Origin: Nocardioides gansuensis
Lineage (GTDB): Bacteria > Actinomycetota > Actinomycetes > Propionibacteriales > Nocardioidaceae
Assembly (NCBI RefSeq): GCF_003076135.1
Contig: NZ_QDGZ01000008.1
Location: forward strand, 1 to 64,000
Direction of reading: 5' to 3'
DNA length: 64,000 nucleotides
Below, one piece after another: positions 42,551 to 51,903 of this stretch; position 1 is the first letter of the stretch, and each line of letters starts with the position of its first letter. Both the position numbers and the translations under genes were made by a program. The notes below the pieces were generated by a model that saw only the letters and a list, made by a program, of their open reading frames with translations, did no database searches and had not been told where the DNA came from.

Positions 42551-43546
42551 TCAGCCCTTCTTGCCGCTCCGGGCCTTCGGGCACTCCGTGGACGCAGGAA
42601 CGACGTAGTCGGTGACCAGCCGGTTGTGGTCGGAGACGGCCGAGCCGTAGACCCGGCTGGTGACGGGCTCCAGCTCGGGGCTGGCGAGCAGGAAGTCGAT
42701 CTTCGACCCGCCTGGACCCGTGCCGGAGGGGCCGACGCCGGCGGCGCTCCACGAGTCGACGAGCTGGCTGCGGAAGGCGCCGAGGGTGGGCGTGTTGATC
42801 GTGGCGTTCATGTCACCGCCGAGGATCTTCAGCTCGTCGTCCTGGGCCAGGATGCCGGCGATCTGCCGGGCCTGCGCCTCGCGGAGCCCGACGAGCTTGT
42901 TCTGCAGGTGGGTGTTGTAGACGTTGACGAAGCGGCCGCCGATCTCGAGGGTGGCGCCGAGGAGGCCCCGCTGCTCGCCGCCCCGGCCGTTGACGAGCCG
43001 GATGCTGGTCGAGTCGACGATCGGAAAGCGGGACAGGATCGCCGTGCCGTACTGCCCCGGCCCCTGGACCACGTTGGCGCCGAAGGTGTGCTCCATGCCC
43101 AGCGTGTTGGCGAACCAGGCGGCCTGGTCGACGCGCCCGGTGCGGCCGTAGAACCGGTCGATCTCCTGCAGCAGGACGATGTCGGGCTCCAGCGCCCGGA
43201 TCTCCGCGGCGACGCGGGCGAGCCCGTTGCTGCCGAACGAGCGGTGGGTGTTGAAGGACATCACCCGGATGCGCACCGACTCCTGCAGCTTGCGGCACAC
43301 GATGTCCTCGAGGCCGGGCGGCGGCGTGGGGATCTTGTCGGTCGCCCCGGCCTTCTCGGGCACCGGCTCGGGCACCGTCACGTCGGTCGGCGTCGACTCC
43401 GTCGGCGGCGACACCGACGGCGTGTCGGAGGGCTGGGTCTCCGGCCGGTCGTCGTTGCGGCCGCGGTCGAGCACCATGAGCGTGGCGATCACGCCGACGA
43501 CGAGGACGAGCAGGGCCAGCCGCACCAGCTGTTCGCGCCGTCCCAC
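42551..43546 (-). CDS. Membrane-anchored endonuclease/exonuclease/phosphatase-family protein
   Basis: A 331-residue protein. An N-terminal span (VRLALLVLVVGVIATLMVLD) is followed by a Pro/Thr-rich spacer, then an exo-endo-phos domain: VRIRVMSFNTHRSFGSNGLA, LEPDIVLLQEIDRFYG, NVYNTHLQNK, ILGGDMNATINTPTLGAF, and the final AVSDHNRLVTDYVV. These hold the metal-binding Asn/Glu/Asp/His set. It could be an extracellular nuclease or a phosphodiesterase. I chose GTG at 43546, with GGGAAG upstream; a GTG at 43585 is possible. Confidence 0.85.
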   Translation of the reverse strand: MGRREQLVRLALLVLVVGVIATLMVLDRGRNDDRPETQPSDTPSVSPPTESTPTDVTVPEPVPEKAGATDKIPTPPPGLEDIVCRKLQESVRIRVMSFNTHRSFGSNGLARVAAEIRALEPDIVLLQEIDRFYGRTGRVDQAAWFANTLGMEHTFGANVVQGPGQYGTAILSRFPIVDSTSIRLVNGRGGEQRGLLGATLEIGGRFVNVYNTHLQNKLVGLREAQARQIAGILAQDDELKILGGDMNATINTPTLGAFRSQLVDSWSAAGVGPSGTGPGGSKIDFLLASPELEPVTSRVYGSAVSDHNRLVTDYVVPASTECPKARSGKKG

Positions 43547-43676
43547 TGCCCGCTTCCCCCACCTGTCCGTCCGTCGGTCGCGCACAGTGTGCCCTGCCGG
43601 CGCTGGTTTCGCCCGCAGGTCCCACGCGTCGTACCCTTGAGGGTCCCCGAAGTCGTCCCCCGTGAGGTGCTCCGTC

Positions 43677-45626
43677 GTGTCCGTCGGTCTCGACCACAGC
43701 AGCGTCTTCCCGAGGCTCGAGGGCCGTCTGCCGTCCGTGCAGAAGCCGATCCAGTACGTCGGCGGCGAGCTCAACTCCACCGTGAAGGACTGGGACTCCG
43801 TCGACGTCCGATGGGCGCTGATGTATCCCGACGCCTACGAGGTCGGCCTGCCCAACCAGGGCGTCCAGATCCTCTACGAGGTGCTCAACGAGCGCGACTG
43901 GATCATGGCGGAGCGCACCTACGCCGTGTGGCCCGACATGGAGCGGGTGATGCGCGAGGACGGGATCCCGCAGTTCACCGTCGACGGCCACCGCCCGGTG
44001 CGGGCCTTCGACGTCTTCGGCCTGAGCTTCTCCACCGAGCTCGGCTACACCAACATGCTCAACGCGCTCGACCTCGCCGGCATCCCGCTGCACGCGGAGG
44101 AACGTGGCGACGACGACCCGATCGTGCTCGCCGGCGGCCACGCGGCGTTCAACCCCGAGCCCATCGCCGACTTCATCGACGCGGCCGTCCTCGGCGACGG
44201 CGAGGAGGTCGTGCTCGCGATCTCCGAGGTCGTACGTGAGTGGAAGGGCGAGGGCTCCCCTGGCGGGCGCGACGAGCTGCTGCGCCGCCTCGCGGTGAGC
44301 GGCGGCGTCTACGTCCCGCGGTTCTACGACGTGACGTACGCCGACGACGGCGCCATCGAAGCCGTCGTACCCAACCGTCCCGGGATCCCGTTCCGGGTGC
44401 GCAAGCACACGCTGATGGACCTCGACGCCTGGCCCTACCCGGCGAAGCCGCTCGTGCCGCTCGCCGAGACGGTGCACGAGCGCTTCAGCGTCGAGATCTT
44501 CCGCGGCTGCACCCGCGGCTGTCGCTTCTGTCAGGCCGGCATGATCACCCGCCCCGTGCGTGAGCGCTCGATCGAGACCATCGGCGACATGGTCGAGAAC
44601 GGCATCCGCAAGTCCGGCTTCGAGGAGGTCGGCCTGCTCTCGCTCTCGAGCGCCGACCACACCGAGATCGCCGAGGTGGCCAAGGGCCTGGCCGACCGCT
44701 ACGAGGGGTCGAACGTCTCGCTGAGCCTCCCGTCGACCCGTGTCGACGCCTTCAACATCACGCTCGCCAACGAGTTCTCCCGCAACGGCCGGCGCTCCGG
44801 GCTGACCTTCGCGCCCGAAGGCGGCAGCGAGCGGATGCGCAAGGTGATCAACAAGATGGTCACCGAGGAGGACCTGATCCGCACCGTCGCGGCGGCCTAC
44901 TCCCACGGCTGGCGGCAGGTGAAGCTCTACTTCATGTGCGGTCTCCCGACCGAGACCGACGACGACGTGCTCGCCATCGCCGACCTGGCCAAGAAGGTCA
45001 TCGCCAAGGGCCGCGAGGTCTCCGGCCGCAACGACATCCGTTGCACGGTGTCGATCGGCGGCTTCGTGCCCAAGCCGCACACCCCGTTCCAGTGGGCCGC
45101 CCAGCTCGACCACGAGACCACCGACGAGCGGCTGAAGAAGCTGCGTGACGTGGTCCGCGAGGACAAGCGCTTCGGCCGGGCCATCGGCTTCCGCTACCAC
45201 GACGGCAAGCCCGGCATCATCGAGGGACTGCTCTCCCGCGGCGACCGCCGCGTCGGTCGCGTGATCGAGGAGGTGTGGCGCGACGGCGGCCGCTTCGACG
45301 GCTGGAGCGAGCACTTCTCCTACGACCGCTGGACGCAGGCCGCCGAGCGCGGCCTCGCGGGCACCGGCGTCGACCTCGACTGGTACACCACCCGCGAGCG
45401 CGACTACGACGAGGTGCTGCCCTGGGACCACCTCGACTCCGGCCTCGACAAGGACTGGCTGTGGGGTGACTGGGAGGACGCCCTCGCGGCCGCCGACGGT
45501 GCGGACATCGAGATCGAGGACTGCCGCTGGACGCCGTGCTACGACTGCGGCGTGTGCCCCGAGATGGGCACGGAGATCCAGATCGGGCCGACGGGTCGCC
45601 AGCTGCTCCCGCTGTCGGTCGTCTGA
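43677..45626 (+). CDS. B12-binding radical SAM protein (TIGR03960-type)
   Basis: A 649-residue radical SAM enzyme. The N-terminal part resembles a B12-binding domain (PDAYEVGLPNQGVQILYEVL then FDVFGLSFSTELGYTNMLNA). The radical SAM cluster is C278, C282, C285 (GCTRGCRFCQAG). The end has a Cys-rich piece EDCRWTPCYDCGVCPEMG. In actinobacteria this gene is normally followed by a DUF2344/TIGR03936 gene and then rne. Here that partner starts at 63537, 18 kb away. The start GTG at 43677 has a GAGGTG 7 bases before it. The reaction is unknown. Confidence 0.93.
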   Translation: MSVGLDHSSVFPRLEGRLPSVQKPIQYVGGELNSTVKDWDSVDVRWALMYPDAYEVGLPNQGVQILYEVLNERDWIMAERTYAVWPDMERVMREDGIPQFTVDGHRPVRAFDVFGLSFSTELGYTNMLNALDLAGIPLHAEERGDDDPIVLAGGHAAFNPEPIADFIDAAVLGDGEEVVLAISEVVREWKGEGSPGGRDELLRRLAVSGGVYVPRFYDVTYADDGAIEAVVPNRPGIPFRVRKHTLMDLDAWPYPAKPLVPLAETVHERFSVEIFRGCTRGCRFCQAGMITRPVRERSIETIGDMVENGIRKSGFEEVGLLSLSSADHTEIAEVAKGLADRYEGSNVSLSLPSTRVDAFNITLANEFSRNGRRSGLTFAPEGGSERMRKVINKMVTEEDLIRTVAAAYSHGWRQVKLYFMCGLPTETDDDVLAIADLAKKVIAKGREVSGRNDIRCTVSIGGFVPKPHTPFQWAAQLDHETTDERLKKLRDVVREDKRFGRAIGFRYHDGKPGIIEGLLSRGDRRVGRVIEEVWRDGGRFDGWSEHFSYDRWTQAAERGLAGTGVDLDWYTTRERDYDEVLPWDHLDSGLDKDWLWGDWEDALAAADGADIEIEDCRWTPCYDCGVCPEMGTEIQIGPTGRQLLPLSVV

Positions 45627-45657
45627 TCCGCCACGCCCAGCCGGTAGGGTCACGCAG

Positions 45658-46197
45658 GTGACCGTGCATCGCCCCAAGTCCGACGCCGCCGCGCTCCAGG
45701 CCGAGCTCGCGGACGCGCGGGCGGAGCTCGCGGAGCTGCGCCGGGCCCAGGAGCAGGTCGCCGAGCGGGAGGCCGAGCTGGTCGCCGCCAGGGACCAGGC
45801 CGAGCGCGCCGCGCGCTCCCTCTCCGAGGCGCTGGCCGAGCGCGTGCGCATCGACGCCGCCGGCCGCGGCCGCGGGAGTGCGCTGATGAAGGGCCGCCAG
45901 AAGCCGGTCACCCGCGAGGAGGAGGCGCAGCTCGAGCTGCTCCGTGGCTCCGCGCTGTGGGACCCCGCGTGGTACCTGCGCACCTACCCCGACGTCGTCG
46001 AGCTGGGCGAGGACCCGGCGCTGCACTTCGTGCGCCACCCCTACTACCCGGTGCGGCAGCCGAGCGAGCGCTTCGACGTGCGCCAGTACCTCATCGACCA
46101 CCCCGACGCCGTCGAGCAGCGGATCAACCCGCTCGTGCACTTCCTGCTCACTCCCGAGTCCCAGGGCGCGGACGCCTACCCGCCCCGGCCCCGGTGA
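45658..46197 (+). CDS. Coiled-coil protein with WYL...YPDV repeat (glycan-locus module A)
   Basis: A 179-residue protein with a GTG start. The first ~70 residues are a coiled coil (ALQAELADARAELAELRRAQ and onward). The rest has the repeat DPAWYLRTYPDVVELGEDPA LHFVRHP and FDVRQYLIDHPDAVEQRINP, as found at the N terminus of many RgpF-linked glycosyltransferases. It lies 1 base before the RgpF-type gene and is paralogous to the 179-residue protein at 51248-51787, with the same length and order. Confidence 0.75.
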   Translation: MTVHRPKSDAAALQAELADARAELAELRRAQEQVAEREAELVAARDQAERAARSLSEALAERVRIDAAGRGRGSALMKGRQKPVTREEEAQLELLRGSALWDPAWYLRTYPDVVELGEDPALHFVRHPYYPVRQPSERFDVRQYLIDHPDAVEQRINPLVHFLLTPESQGADAYPPRPR

Positions 46198-46198
46198 C

Positions 46199-48715
46199 AT
46201 GGAGGAGCTGATCGCGCAGCGCCGGGCCGAGGTGGCCGACTTCCGGCGCCGCTGGTTCCGGTTCGCACGACGCTGGCGCGCGGCCTCCCGCCGCGATCCG
46301 GACGAGGCCCGCGCGCTGGTCGCGACCGCCCTGGCCGAGGGCCTTCCTCCGGTCGGCGCCGCCGACCCGGCGCCGCCACCGGACGCCGTACAGCACGCGT
46401 GTGCCCGCGCCGTCGTCGCAGCCAGCGGCCTGATCGACGCCGAGGAGTACGCCGTGCAGCACCGGCTGCGGCGCGGCACCGACCCGGTCCGCCACTTCGT
46501 CGAGGAGGGCTGGCGCAGCCTGCGGACGCCCAGCCTCCGCTTCGACCTCTGGTGGTACTGGGTCGAGCACCTCGACCCCACCGACGACGCGGTCAACCCG
46601 CTGCTGCACTACGCCCTGCGCGGCCGCCACGAGGGTCTCGCGCCGCTGCCGAGCCCGGCAGAGCCGCGACCCCCGACGCGGCTGGACGGCCAGCCCCGGC
46701 GCGCGTGCCTGTTCGCGGGCTACGACCGCGACGGGCTCGTCGACGACACCGTCGTCGCCTACCTGGCCGAGCTGTCGCGGCACGCCGATGTCTTCTACCT
46801 CGCCGACGGCGTGCTCGAGCCCGGCCAGCTCGACCGCCTCGCCGACGTCACGGCCGGTGCGTGGAGCGTCCCGCACGGCGCCTACGACTTCGGCTCGTTC
46901 TCCCTGCTCGCCCGGGACCTGGTCGGCTGGCAGCGCCTCGCGGCGTACGACGAGGTCGTGCTCGCCAACGACAGCTGCTACCTGCTCCGCGGGCTCGACG
47001 ACGTCTTCGCCGAGATGAACGGCCGCGCTGCCGACTGGTGGAGTCTGCAGGCGACGTCGATGGAGCACGACGAGTCCTACAAGCACGACGACTCGCCGAT
47101 CCCGCTGGCCGAGGCGAAGCGCCGGTTCGTCGGGCCGCGGCACTGGACCGACGACCGCTTCCTCCACCTGAGCTCCTACTTCCTGGCCTTCCGCCGCCCG
47201 GTCCTCGACGACCCCGGCTTCCGCTGGCGGCTCGACACGGTGACCCGGCAGGAGGAGAAGCGGCTGGTGATCCACAAGTACGAGGTCGGCATCAGCCGCT
47301 ACCTCGTGGACTCCGGCTTCGACTTCGACACCTTCCTGCCCGATCTGTGGGCCTTCCACCCGCTCTACGGCCGCCACTTCTTCGAGCTGGTGGAGCGCGG
47401 CTTCCCGCTGGTGAAGCGCAACTACCTCGGCGAGAACCCCCGCCACGTGGCCGGCCTCGAGCACTGGGAGGAGCGGCTGCGCCACCTCGTCCCGGACGCC
47501 CCGTTCGCGGCCATGCGGACCCACCTCGAGCGGGTCACGTCGCCCGCGATGCTCCGCGAGGCGTACGGCGCGCGTCTCGGGGAGGACGGGCGGCGGCACA
47601 TCCCGCTGAGGGCGACCCAGGGCTTCGGGCTGCGCCGGCTCGACCGCGAGACGCCCAGCTTCCGGCACTGGTGGGCCTTCCCGGTCTCCTCGTCCGGGCG
47701 GCTCGACCCGGGCATGCGCGCCGTCCTCGAGGAGGTGCGCGACGACCCGAGCCTGCACAAGGTGGTGCTGACCCGCGGACGTCCGCTCACCGACGACGTC
47801 GCGGGCGCACGGGTGACCGTGCTGCCGATGGACACCCCGGACGGCCAGGCGGCGATGGTCCGCTGTGGCCTGATGCTGGCCGACGACACCCCCGACATGG
47901 CCTACCCGTTCTCCTTCCCGAGGTCCCGGCACGACTACGTGCACGTCGGGCTCGGGCTGCCGGTGCTCCCGCACCCCCTCGGCCCCGACGGCCGTGACTG
48001 GGCGCGGGTCGAGGCGTTGGCGGCCTGCTCGGCAGGTGAGGCACTGGTGCGGACCGCGGCCGTCCCCGACCTCGACCTCACGCGGAGCTGGGTGACCGGA
48101 CTGCCGCGGCACGACCACCTCGTGCTCGCCCCCGAGCACCTGCCGGCCGACCTGCGGGCCGAGGAGCAGCGGCTCCGGGAGTCACTCGACGGCCGGCCGC
48201 TCGTCGTCTGGTGGACGCGTGGACCGGTCCAGCCGCTGCCGGCCGACCTGGTGGCCTGGGCCCGGGAGCACGACGTCGTCGTCGGGGTCAGGGAGCCGCG
48301 GGTCGACCGTCCGGACGGCTGGACGCGGGCCATGCTCGACCTCGGGCTGCCCCGCCTCGTCGGCCTCTCCGACCGGGCTGTCTCGTCACCCGTGCCGGTG
48401 CACCGGGTCGCGTCCGCGGTCGTGACCGACGACGACCTGCAGGCCGCCGACGCGCTCGTCACGGGCGTGCCGCTGCTGCAGGTGACTGGTCCCGGGCCGA
48501 CGTCGGCACGCGGGATCGGGGCGGCGCTGCCGGGGGAGGGCTGGGCCGAGCCGACCCGCTGCCCGGACGCCGACGCGATCATGGACGAGCTCACCAAGCT
48601 GGCAGTGGCCGGGTTCCCCCGCCGTGAGGTCACCGTGCCGGCCGGTGCCCCCCGCCTGGACGGCGCGGCCGCGCGCCGGTTCGTGCACCGGCTGCGGTCG
48701 CTCAGTCGTCGGTGA
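46199..48715 (+). CDS. RgpF-type glycan synthesis protein with TagB/F-like C terminus
   Basis: An 838-residue protein. The N-terminal ~160 residues carry more WY/DPxxHF repeats (FDLWWYWVEHLDPTDDAVNP). Residues ~170-500 match the rhamnan synthesis F (RgpF) domain: ACLFAGYDRDGLVDDTVVAY, FGSFSLLARDLVGW and YDEVVLANDSCYLL. The C-terminal part has HDYVHVGLGLPVLPHP and VTGLPRHDHLVL, both reminiscent of the CDP-glycerol glycerophosphotransferase family that makes teichoic acids. It thus may add sugars or phosphodiester units to a wall polymer. The paralogue at 48702-51248 faces it, overlapping by 14 bases at the ends. Confidence 0.82.
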   Translation: MEELIAQRRAEVADFRRRWFRFARRWRAASRRDPDEARALVATALAEGLPPVGAADPAPPPDAVQHACARAVVAASGLIDAEEYAVQHRLRRGTDPVRHFVEEGWRSLRTPSLRFDLWWYWVEHLDPTDDAVNPLLHYALRGRHEGLAPLPSPAEPRPPTRLDGQPRRACLFAGYDRDGLVDDTVVAYLAELSRHADVFYLADGVLEPGQLDRLADVTAGAWSVPHGAYDFGSFSLLARDLVGWQRLAAYDEVVLANDSCYLLRGLDDVFAEMNGRAADWWSLQATSMEHDESYKHDDSPIPLAEAKRRFVGPRHWTDDRFLHLSSYFLAFRRPVLDDPGFRWRLDTVTRQEEKRLVIHKYEVGISRYLVDSGFDFDTFLPDLWAFHPLYGRHFFELVERGFPLVKRNYLGENPRHVAGLEHWEERLRHLVPDAPFAAMRTHLERVTSPAMLREAYGARLGEDGRRHIPLRATQGFGLRRLDRETPSFRHWWAFPVSSSGRLDPGMRAVLEEVRDDPSLHKVVLTRGRPLTDDVAGARVTVLPMDTPDGQAAMVRCGLMLADDTPDMAYPFSFPRSRHDYVHVGLGLPVLPHPLGPDGRDWARVEALAACSAGEALVRTAAVPDLDLTRSWVTGLPRHDHLVLAPEHLPADLRAEEQRLRESLDGRPLVVWWTRGPVQPLPADLVAWAREHDVVVGVREPRVDRPDGWTRAMLDLGLPRLVGLSDRAVSSPVPVHRVASAVVTDDDLQAADALVTGVPLLQVTGPGPTSARGIGAALPGEGWAEPTRCPDADAIMDELTKLAVAGFPRREVTVPAGAPRLDGAAARRFVHRLRSLSRR

Positions 48716-51248
48716 CCTCGGCCCCCGCGAGCCAGTCCTCCCAGGGCAGGTAGGTCTGCTTCAGGCGGCGCACCAGGCGGGCGGCGCTGTGGCCGTCGGA
48801 GTGGGCGTGCAGGGCGCGACCCCACGCGGCGTACTCCTCGTCGACGTGGCCGTCGAGCGCCTTCTCGACGGTGGAGAGCAGCCCGCCGGTGTCCTCCGGC
48901 ACCTCGAAGGGCACGCCCTCGGTGCCGGGGGCGGCGACCGCGGACCGGCCGGTGGGGGAGAAGTCGGCGAGGTCCGCGGGCGTGCCGCTGACGACCACGC
49001 CAGCCAGCCGCCAGGCCATCTCCACCACGGGAGGCACGCGCAGGCCGGTGTTGCGCTCCAGCCACCGCGCGTCCATCAGGTCCACGAGCGGGGACGGCAC
49101 GCGGGGGAGTGCCCCCGAGGTCGGCAGCACCGCCACCAGGACCTCGTCGGCGCGGTCGGCCGCCCACGTCGCGAAGGCAGCGAGGTCGAGCTCGCCGCCC
49201 GTGGCAGGGGACAGCAGCACCAGTCGGCGGCCGGCCAGCAGCCCCCGCAGGGCTGCCAGCTCGGCACGCAGGTCGCGGGCCAGGGCGTCCTCGGAGCGCA
49301 GTAGCAGGTCGACGCGCGGGGAGCCGAGCTCCCAGACGCCGTCCGGGTCGAGGTCGGAGAAGCGGGTCCCGGCCGCGTCGGTCCCGGTGTCCGAGGAGGT
49401 CACGACTGCGCGCGTCAGCCGCGCGTCGTACGCCGGGTCCGGCAGGGGCCGACCGCCCTGCAGCCCGGAGCCCGCCAGCGCGGCCACGGTCGGTGGGAGC
49501 CCGGCCGGCTGCCCCAGGTGGACGAACCGGTGGTAGCGGCGGCCGAGCGGGTGGTTGACGTCCGCGCGGGGGCCCAGCGTGCAGAAGAGCGTGGCGGCCC
49601 GGAGGCCGTACATCTGGCCGGCTGATGACTCGGCGGGCACGGCGGCCACGTTCTCGCCACCGACCTTGACCCTCCGACCGCCGAGCAGCACGATCTTCTT
49701 CACCGAGGGGTCGTCGCGCACCTCCTCGAAGACGCCGCGCACCGCTCCGGAGAGCACGCCGGTGCGGGGGTCGACGGGGAACACCCACCAGTGGTCGAAG
49801 GTGGGGACCCAGCGGTCCTCCTCGGCGAACTCGGCCGGACCGACGTGGCCCGGCGGCTGCACGGTGCCGTCGCGGCGGGTGCGGAACCCGAAGCTGCGCA
49901 CCAGGCTCCAGGGTGGCGCCGTGCGGCGCAGGCTCCGGTCGATGGCGTCGACGTCGGCGTCGGGCGCGGCCGCGAGCACGCGCTCCTTCCACAGGTGCAG
50001 GTCCGGCGTCTCGAAGGGGTTCTCGGTGAGCAGCTGGCGCTTGAGGAGGGGGAAGCCCTCGTGCACCAGGTCGAACGCCGACGCGCGGTAGACGGGGTGG
50101 TAGGCCAGGATCCCGTCGACGAAGGTCGCGAGCCTGAACCCGGCCAGGATCAGGAGCCGCGAGAAGCCGATCTCGTACTTCAGGATGATCGTGACCTTCT
50201 CCGACTGCGACGCCACCTCGTCCAGGCGCCTCCTGAAGCGCGGGTCGGTGTGCACCCGCTTGCGGTAGCAGAGGAAGTAGGACCCGACGTGGATGAAGTC
50301 GGAGTAGCGCCACAGCCCCAGCTGGCGCATCTGCTCGCCGACCTCGTCGAGCCCGAGGCGGCGGCCGAGCCGCTCATAGGCGCGGTCGTCGAAGTCGTCG
50401 TACGTCGCCTGCAGCCCCCACCAGTCGCAGGTCGTCGCGTCCATCTTCGCGAAGACCTGGTCGAGTGGCTGGACCAGGAAGCAGGAGTCGTTGGCGAGCA
50501 TCAGCTCGTCGTAGGTGTCGATGACGTCCCAGCCGACGAGCTCCTTGGCCAGCATGGAGTAGGAGCCGAAGTCGTAGCGGCCGTGGCGGATCGCCCAGGC
50601 GCCCCGGGTGTAGGGCGCGATCTTCTCCAGCTCGCCCGCGGCGAGCTCGCAGTCGGCGAGGTAGTAGACGTCGGCGAACCGGCTGAGGTCCGCCAGGTAG
50701 GTCACGACCGTCTCGTCGATGATCCCGTCGCCGTCGTAGCCGGCGAACAGGCAGACCCGGCGCGGCGCGTAGTCGGCACCCGGTGGCTCGGGGTCGGGCA
50801 TGGTGCCGAGGGTCGGCAGCGTCGGGAGGCCGGCGCGGCGGCCCTCCACGGCGTAGTGGACGACCGGGTTGACGTCCTCGCGCGTGGGGTCGAGGTGGTC
50901 GCACCAGTAGCCCCACAGGTCGAAGTCGGGCGACGGGTGCCGCAGCTCCCTCCAGCCCTTCGTGACGAAGTGCTCGAGCTCCTCGCGGTGGCCGCACAGG
51001 TGCCAGGCCAGGTCCGGGTTGTGCAGGGCGTAGCCCAGGTCGTCGAACAGCCCGGCGGCCGCGATCACCGCGCCCTCGACCGTCGCGCGCTCGCCGGCGG
51101 TGGGGTCGAAGCTCGCGGACGGCTCGCCGGGCGGCAGGCCCTGCTCGAGGGCGCCGGCCACCATCCGGTCCCGCTCCTCCTGGCCGGCCGCCAGGAACCG
51201 CTCGGAGAAGGCCAGCCAGCGGAGACGGTAGTCGTCGAGCGCGAGCAT
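48702..51248 (-). CDS. Second RgpF-type glycan synthesis protein
   Basis: An 848-residue paralogue of the 838-residue protein. Shared runs include VCLFAGYDGDGIIDETVVTY, FGSYSMLAKELVGWDVI and YDELMLANDSCFLV (RgpF core), with the same WY repeat before it (FDLWGYWCDHLDPTREDVNP). The C-terminal third is more diverged: it keeps RRYHRFVHLGQPAGLPPTVA but I do not see the TGLPRHD-like motif of its partner. It may therefore have a different donor or be structural. The start ATG overlaps the stop of its coiled-coil partner (TGATG). Confidence 0.82.
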   Translation of the reverse strand: MLALDDYRLRWLAFSERFLAAGQEERDRMVAGALEQGLPPGEPSASFDPTAGERATVEGAVIAAAGLFDDLGYALHNPDLAWHLCGHREELEHFVTKGWRELRHPSPDFDLWGYWCDHLDPTREDVNPVVHYAVEGRRAGLPTLPTLGTMPDPEPPGADYAPRRVCLFAGYDGDGIIDETVVTYLADLSRFADVYYLADCELAAGELEKIAPYTRGAWAIRHGRYDFGSYSMLAKELVGWDVIDTYDELMLANDSCFLVQPLDQVFAKMDATTCDWWGLQATYDDFDDRAYERLGRRLGLDEVGEQMRQLGLWRYSDFIHVGSYFLCYRKRVHTDPRFRRRLDEVASQSEKVTIILKYEIGFSRLLILAGFRLATFVDGILAYHPVYRASAFDLVHEGFPLLKRQLLTENPFETPDLHLWKERVLAAAPDADVDAIDRSLRRTAPPWSLVRSFGFRTRRDGTVQPPGHVGPAEFAEEDRWVPTFDHWWVFPVDPRTGVLSGAVRGVFEEVRDDPSVKKIVLLGGRRVKVGGENVAAVPAESSAGQMYGLRAATLFCTLGPRADVNHPLGRRYHRFVHLGQPAGLPPTVAALAGSGLQGGRPLPDPAYDARLTRAVVTSSDTGTDAAGTRFSDLDPDGVWELGSPRVDLLLRSEDALARDLRAELAALRGLLAGRRLVLLSPATGGELDLAAFATWAADRADEVLVAVLPTSGALPRVPSPLVDLMDARWLERNTGLRVPPVVEMAWRLAGVVVSGTPADLADFSPTGRSAVAAPGTEGVPFEVPEDTGGLLSTVEKALDGHVDEEYAAWGRALHAHSDGHSAARLVRRLKQTYLPWEDWLAGAEVTDD

Positions 51249-51787
51249 CAGCCCTCCGCGGCCACGACGTCGACCAGGCCGTCGTCGAGGAGGCCGTGAC
51301 GGTGCGCGTGCAGGAGGGCTGGCAGGCCGGAGCCCCCGGCCTCGGGGTGGCGGAGGAGGTAGCGGCCGGTGCTGAAGCCCTCGCTGGGGTCGAGCCGGCG
51401 CTCGTTGGCGTGGCGGACGTGGTGCAGCGCCGGCGGGATGCGCTGCTCCAGGATCGCCTTCTGGTGCTGGCGGAGATACCAGCCGGCGTCGAAGAGCGGG
51501 TGGGCCTCGACCTCCCGGACCAGCTCGGTCTCGGGATCGGCCGAACGACGGCGCAGCCGGCCGCGTCCGGGGTCCTGGTCGCGCCAGTAGGCCGCCGACA
51601 GCTCGGCTGCCAGGGCGGCCGCGAGGGACTCGGCCTGCTCGCGCAGCCGCGCCCGCTGGCGGCGTACGCGCTGGAGGGCCTCGGCCTGGTGCTCGAGCTC
51701 GTTGCGCGTCCACTTGAGCTCGTTGCGGGCCAGCCGCAGGGCCGTGCGGTCATCGGTCCCGGTCCCGTCCCCAGCGCGCTCCTCCAC
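51248..51787 (-). CDS. Coiled-coil protein with WYL repeat (second module A)
   Basis: A 179-residue protein, the partner of the second RgpF-type gene. Its first half is a coiled coil (RNELKWTRNELEHQAEALQR and LREQAESLAAALAAELSAA). The second half has HPLFDAGWYLRQHQKAILEQ then PALHHVRHANERRLDPSEGF STGRYLLRHP, the same repeat type as the plus-strand paralogue. I chose GTG at 51787, which gives the same 179-residue length as the paralogue. The TGATG junction couples it to the RgpF-type gene. Confidence 0.72.
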   Translation of the reverse strand: MEERAGDGTGTDDRTALRLARNELKWTRNELEHQAEALQRVRRQRARLREQAESLAAALAAELSAAYWRDQDPGRGRLRRRSADPETELVREVEAHPLFDAGWYLRQHQKAILEQRIPPALHHVRHANERRLDPSEGFSTGRYLLRHPEAGGSGLPALLHAHRHGLLDDGLVDVVAAEG

Positions 51788-51903
51788 GCCGCCGAACCCT
51801 ACACGGGGGGTCCGCGATGGGCCGCCTGCGCCCGCGGCGACCCACGATGGTACGAATGTGCGCACGGGGCGAGGGACGTTCCTGCCACCACGGAGGAGGA
51901 CGG

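Noticed and set aside
42813..45983. A 1056-residue open frame on the minus strand
   Set aside because: It is antisense to the radical SAM gene and to half of the endonuclease-type gene, has no family motif, and such long antisense frames are normal in DNA with this G/C bias.
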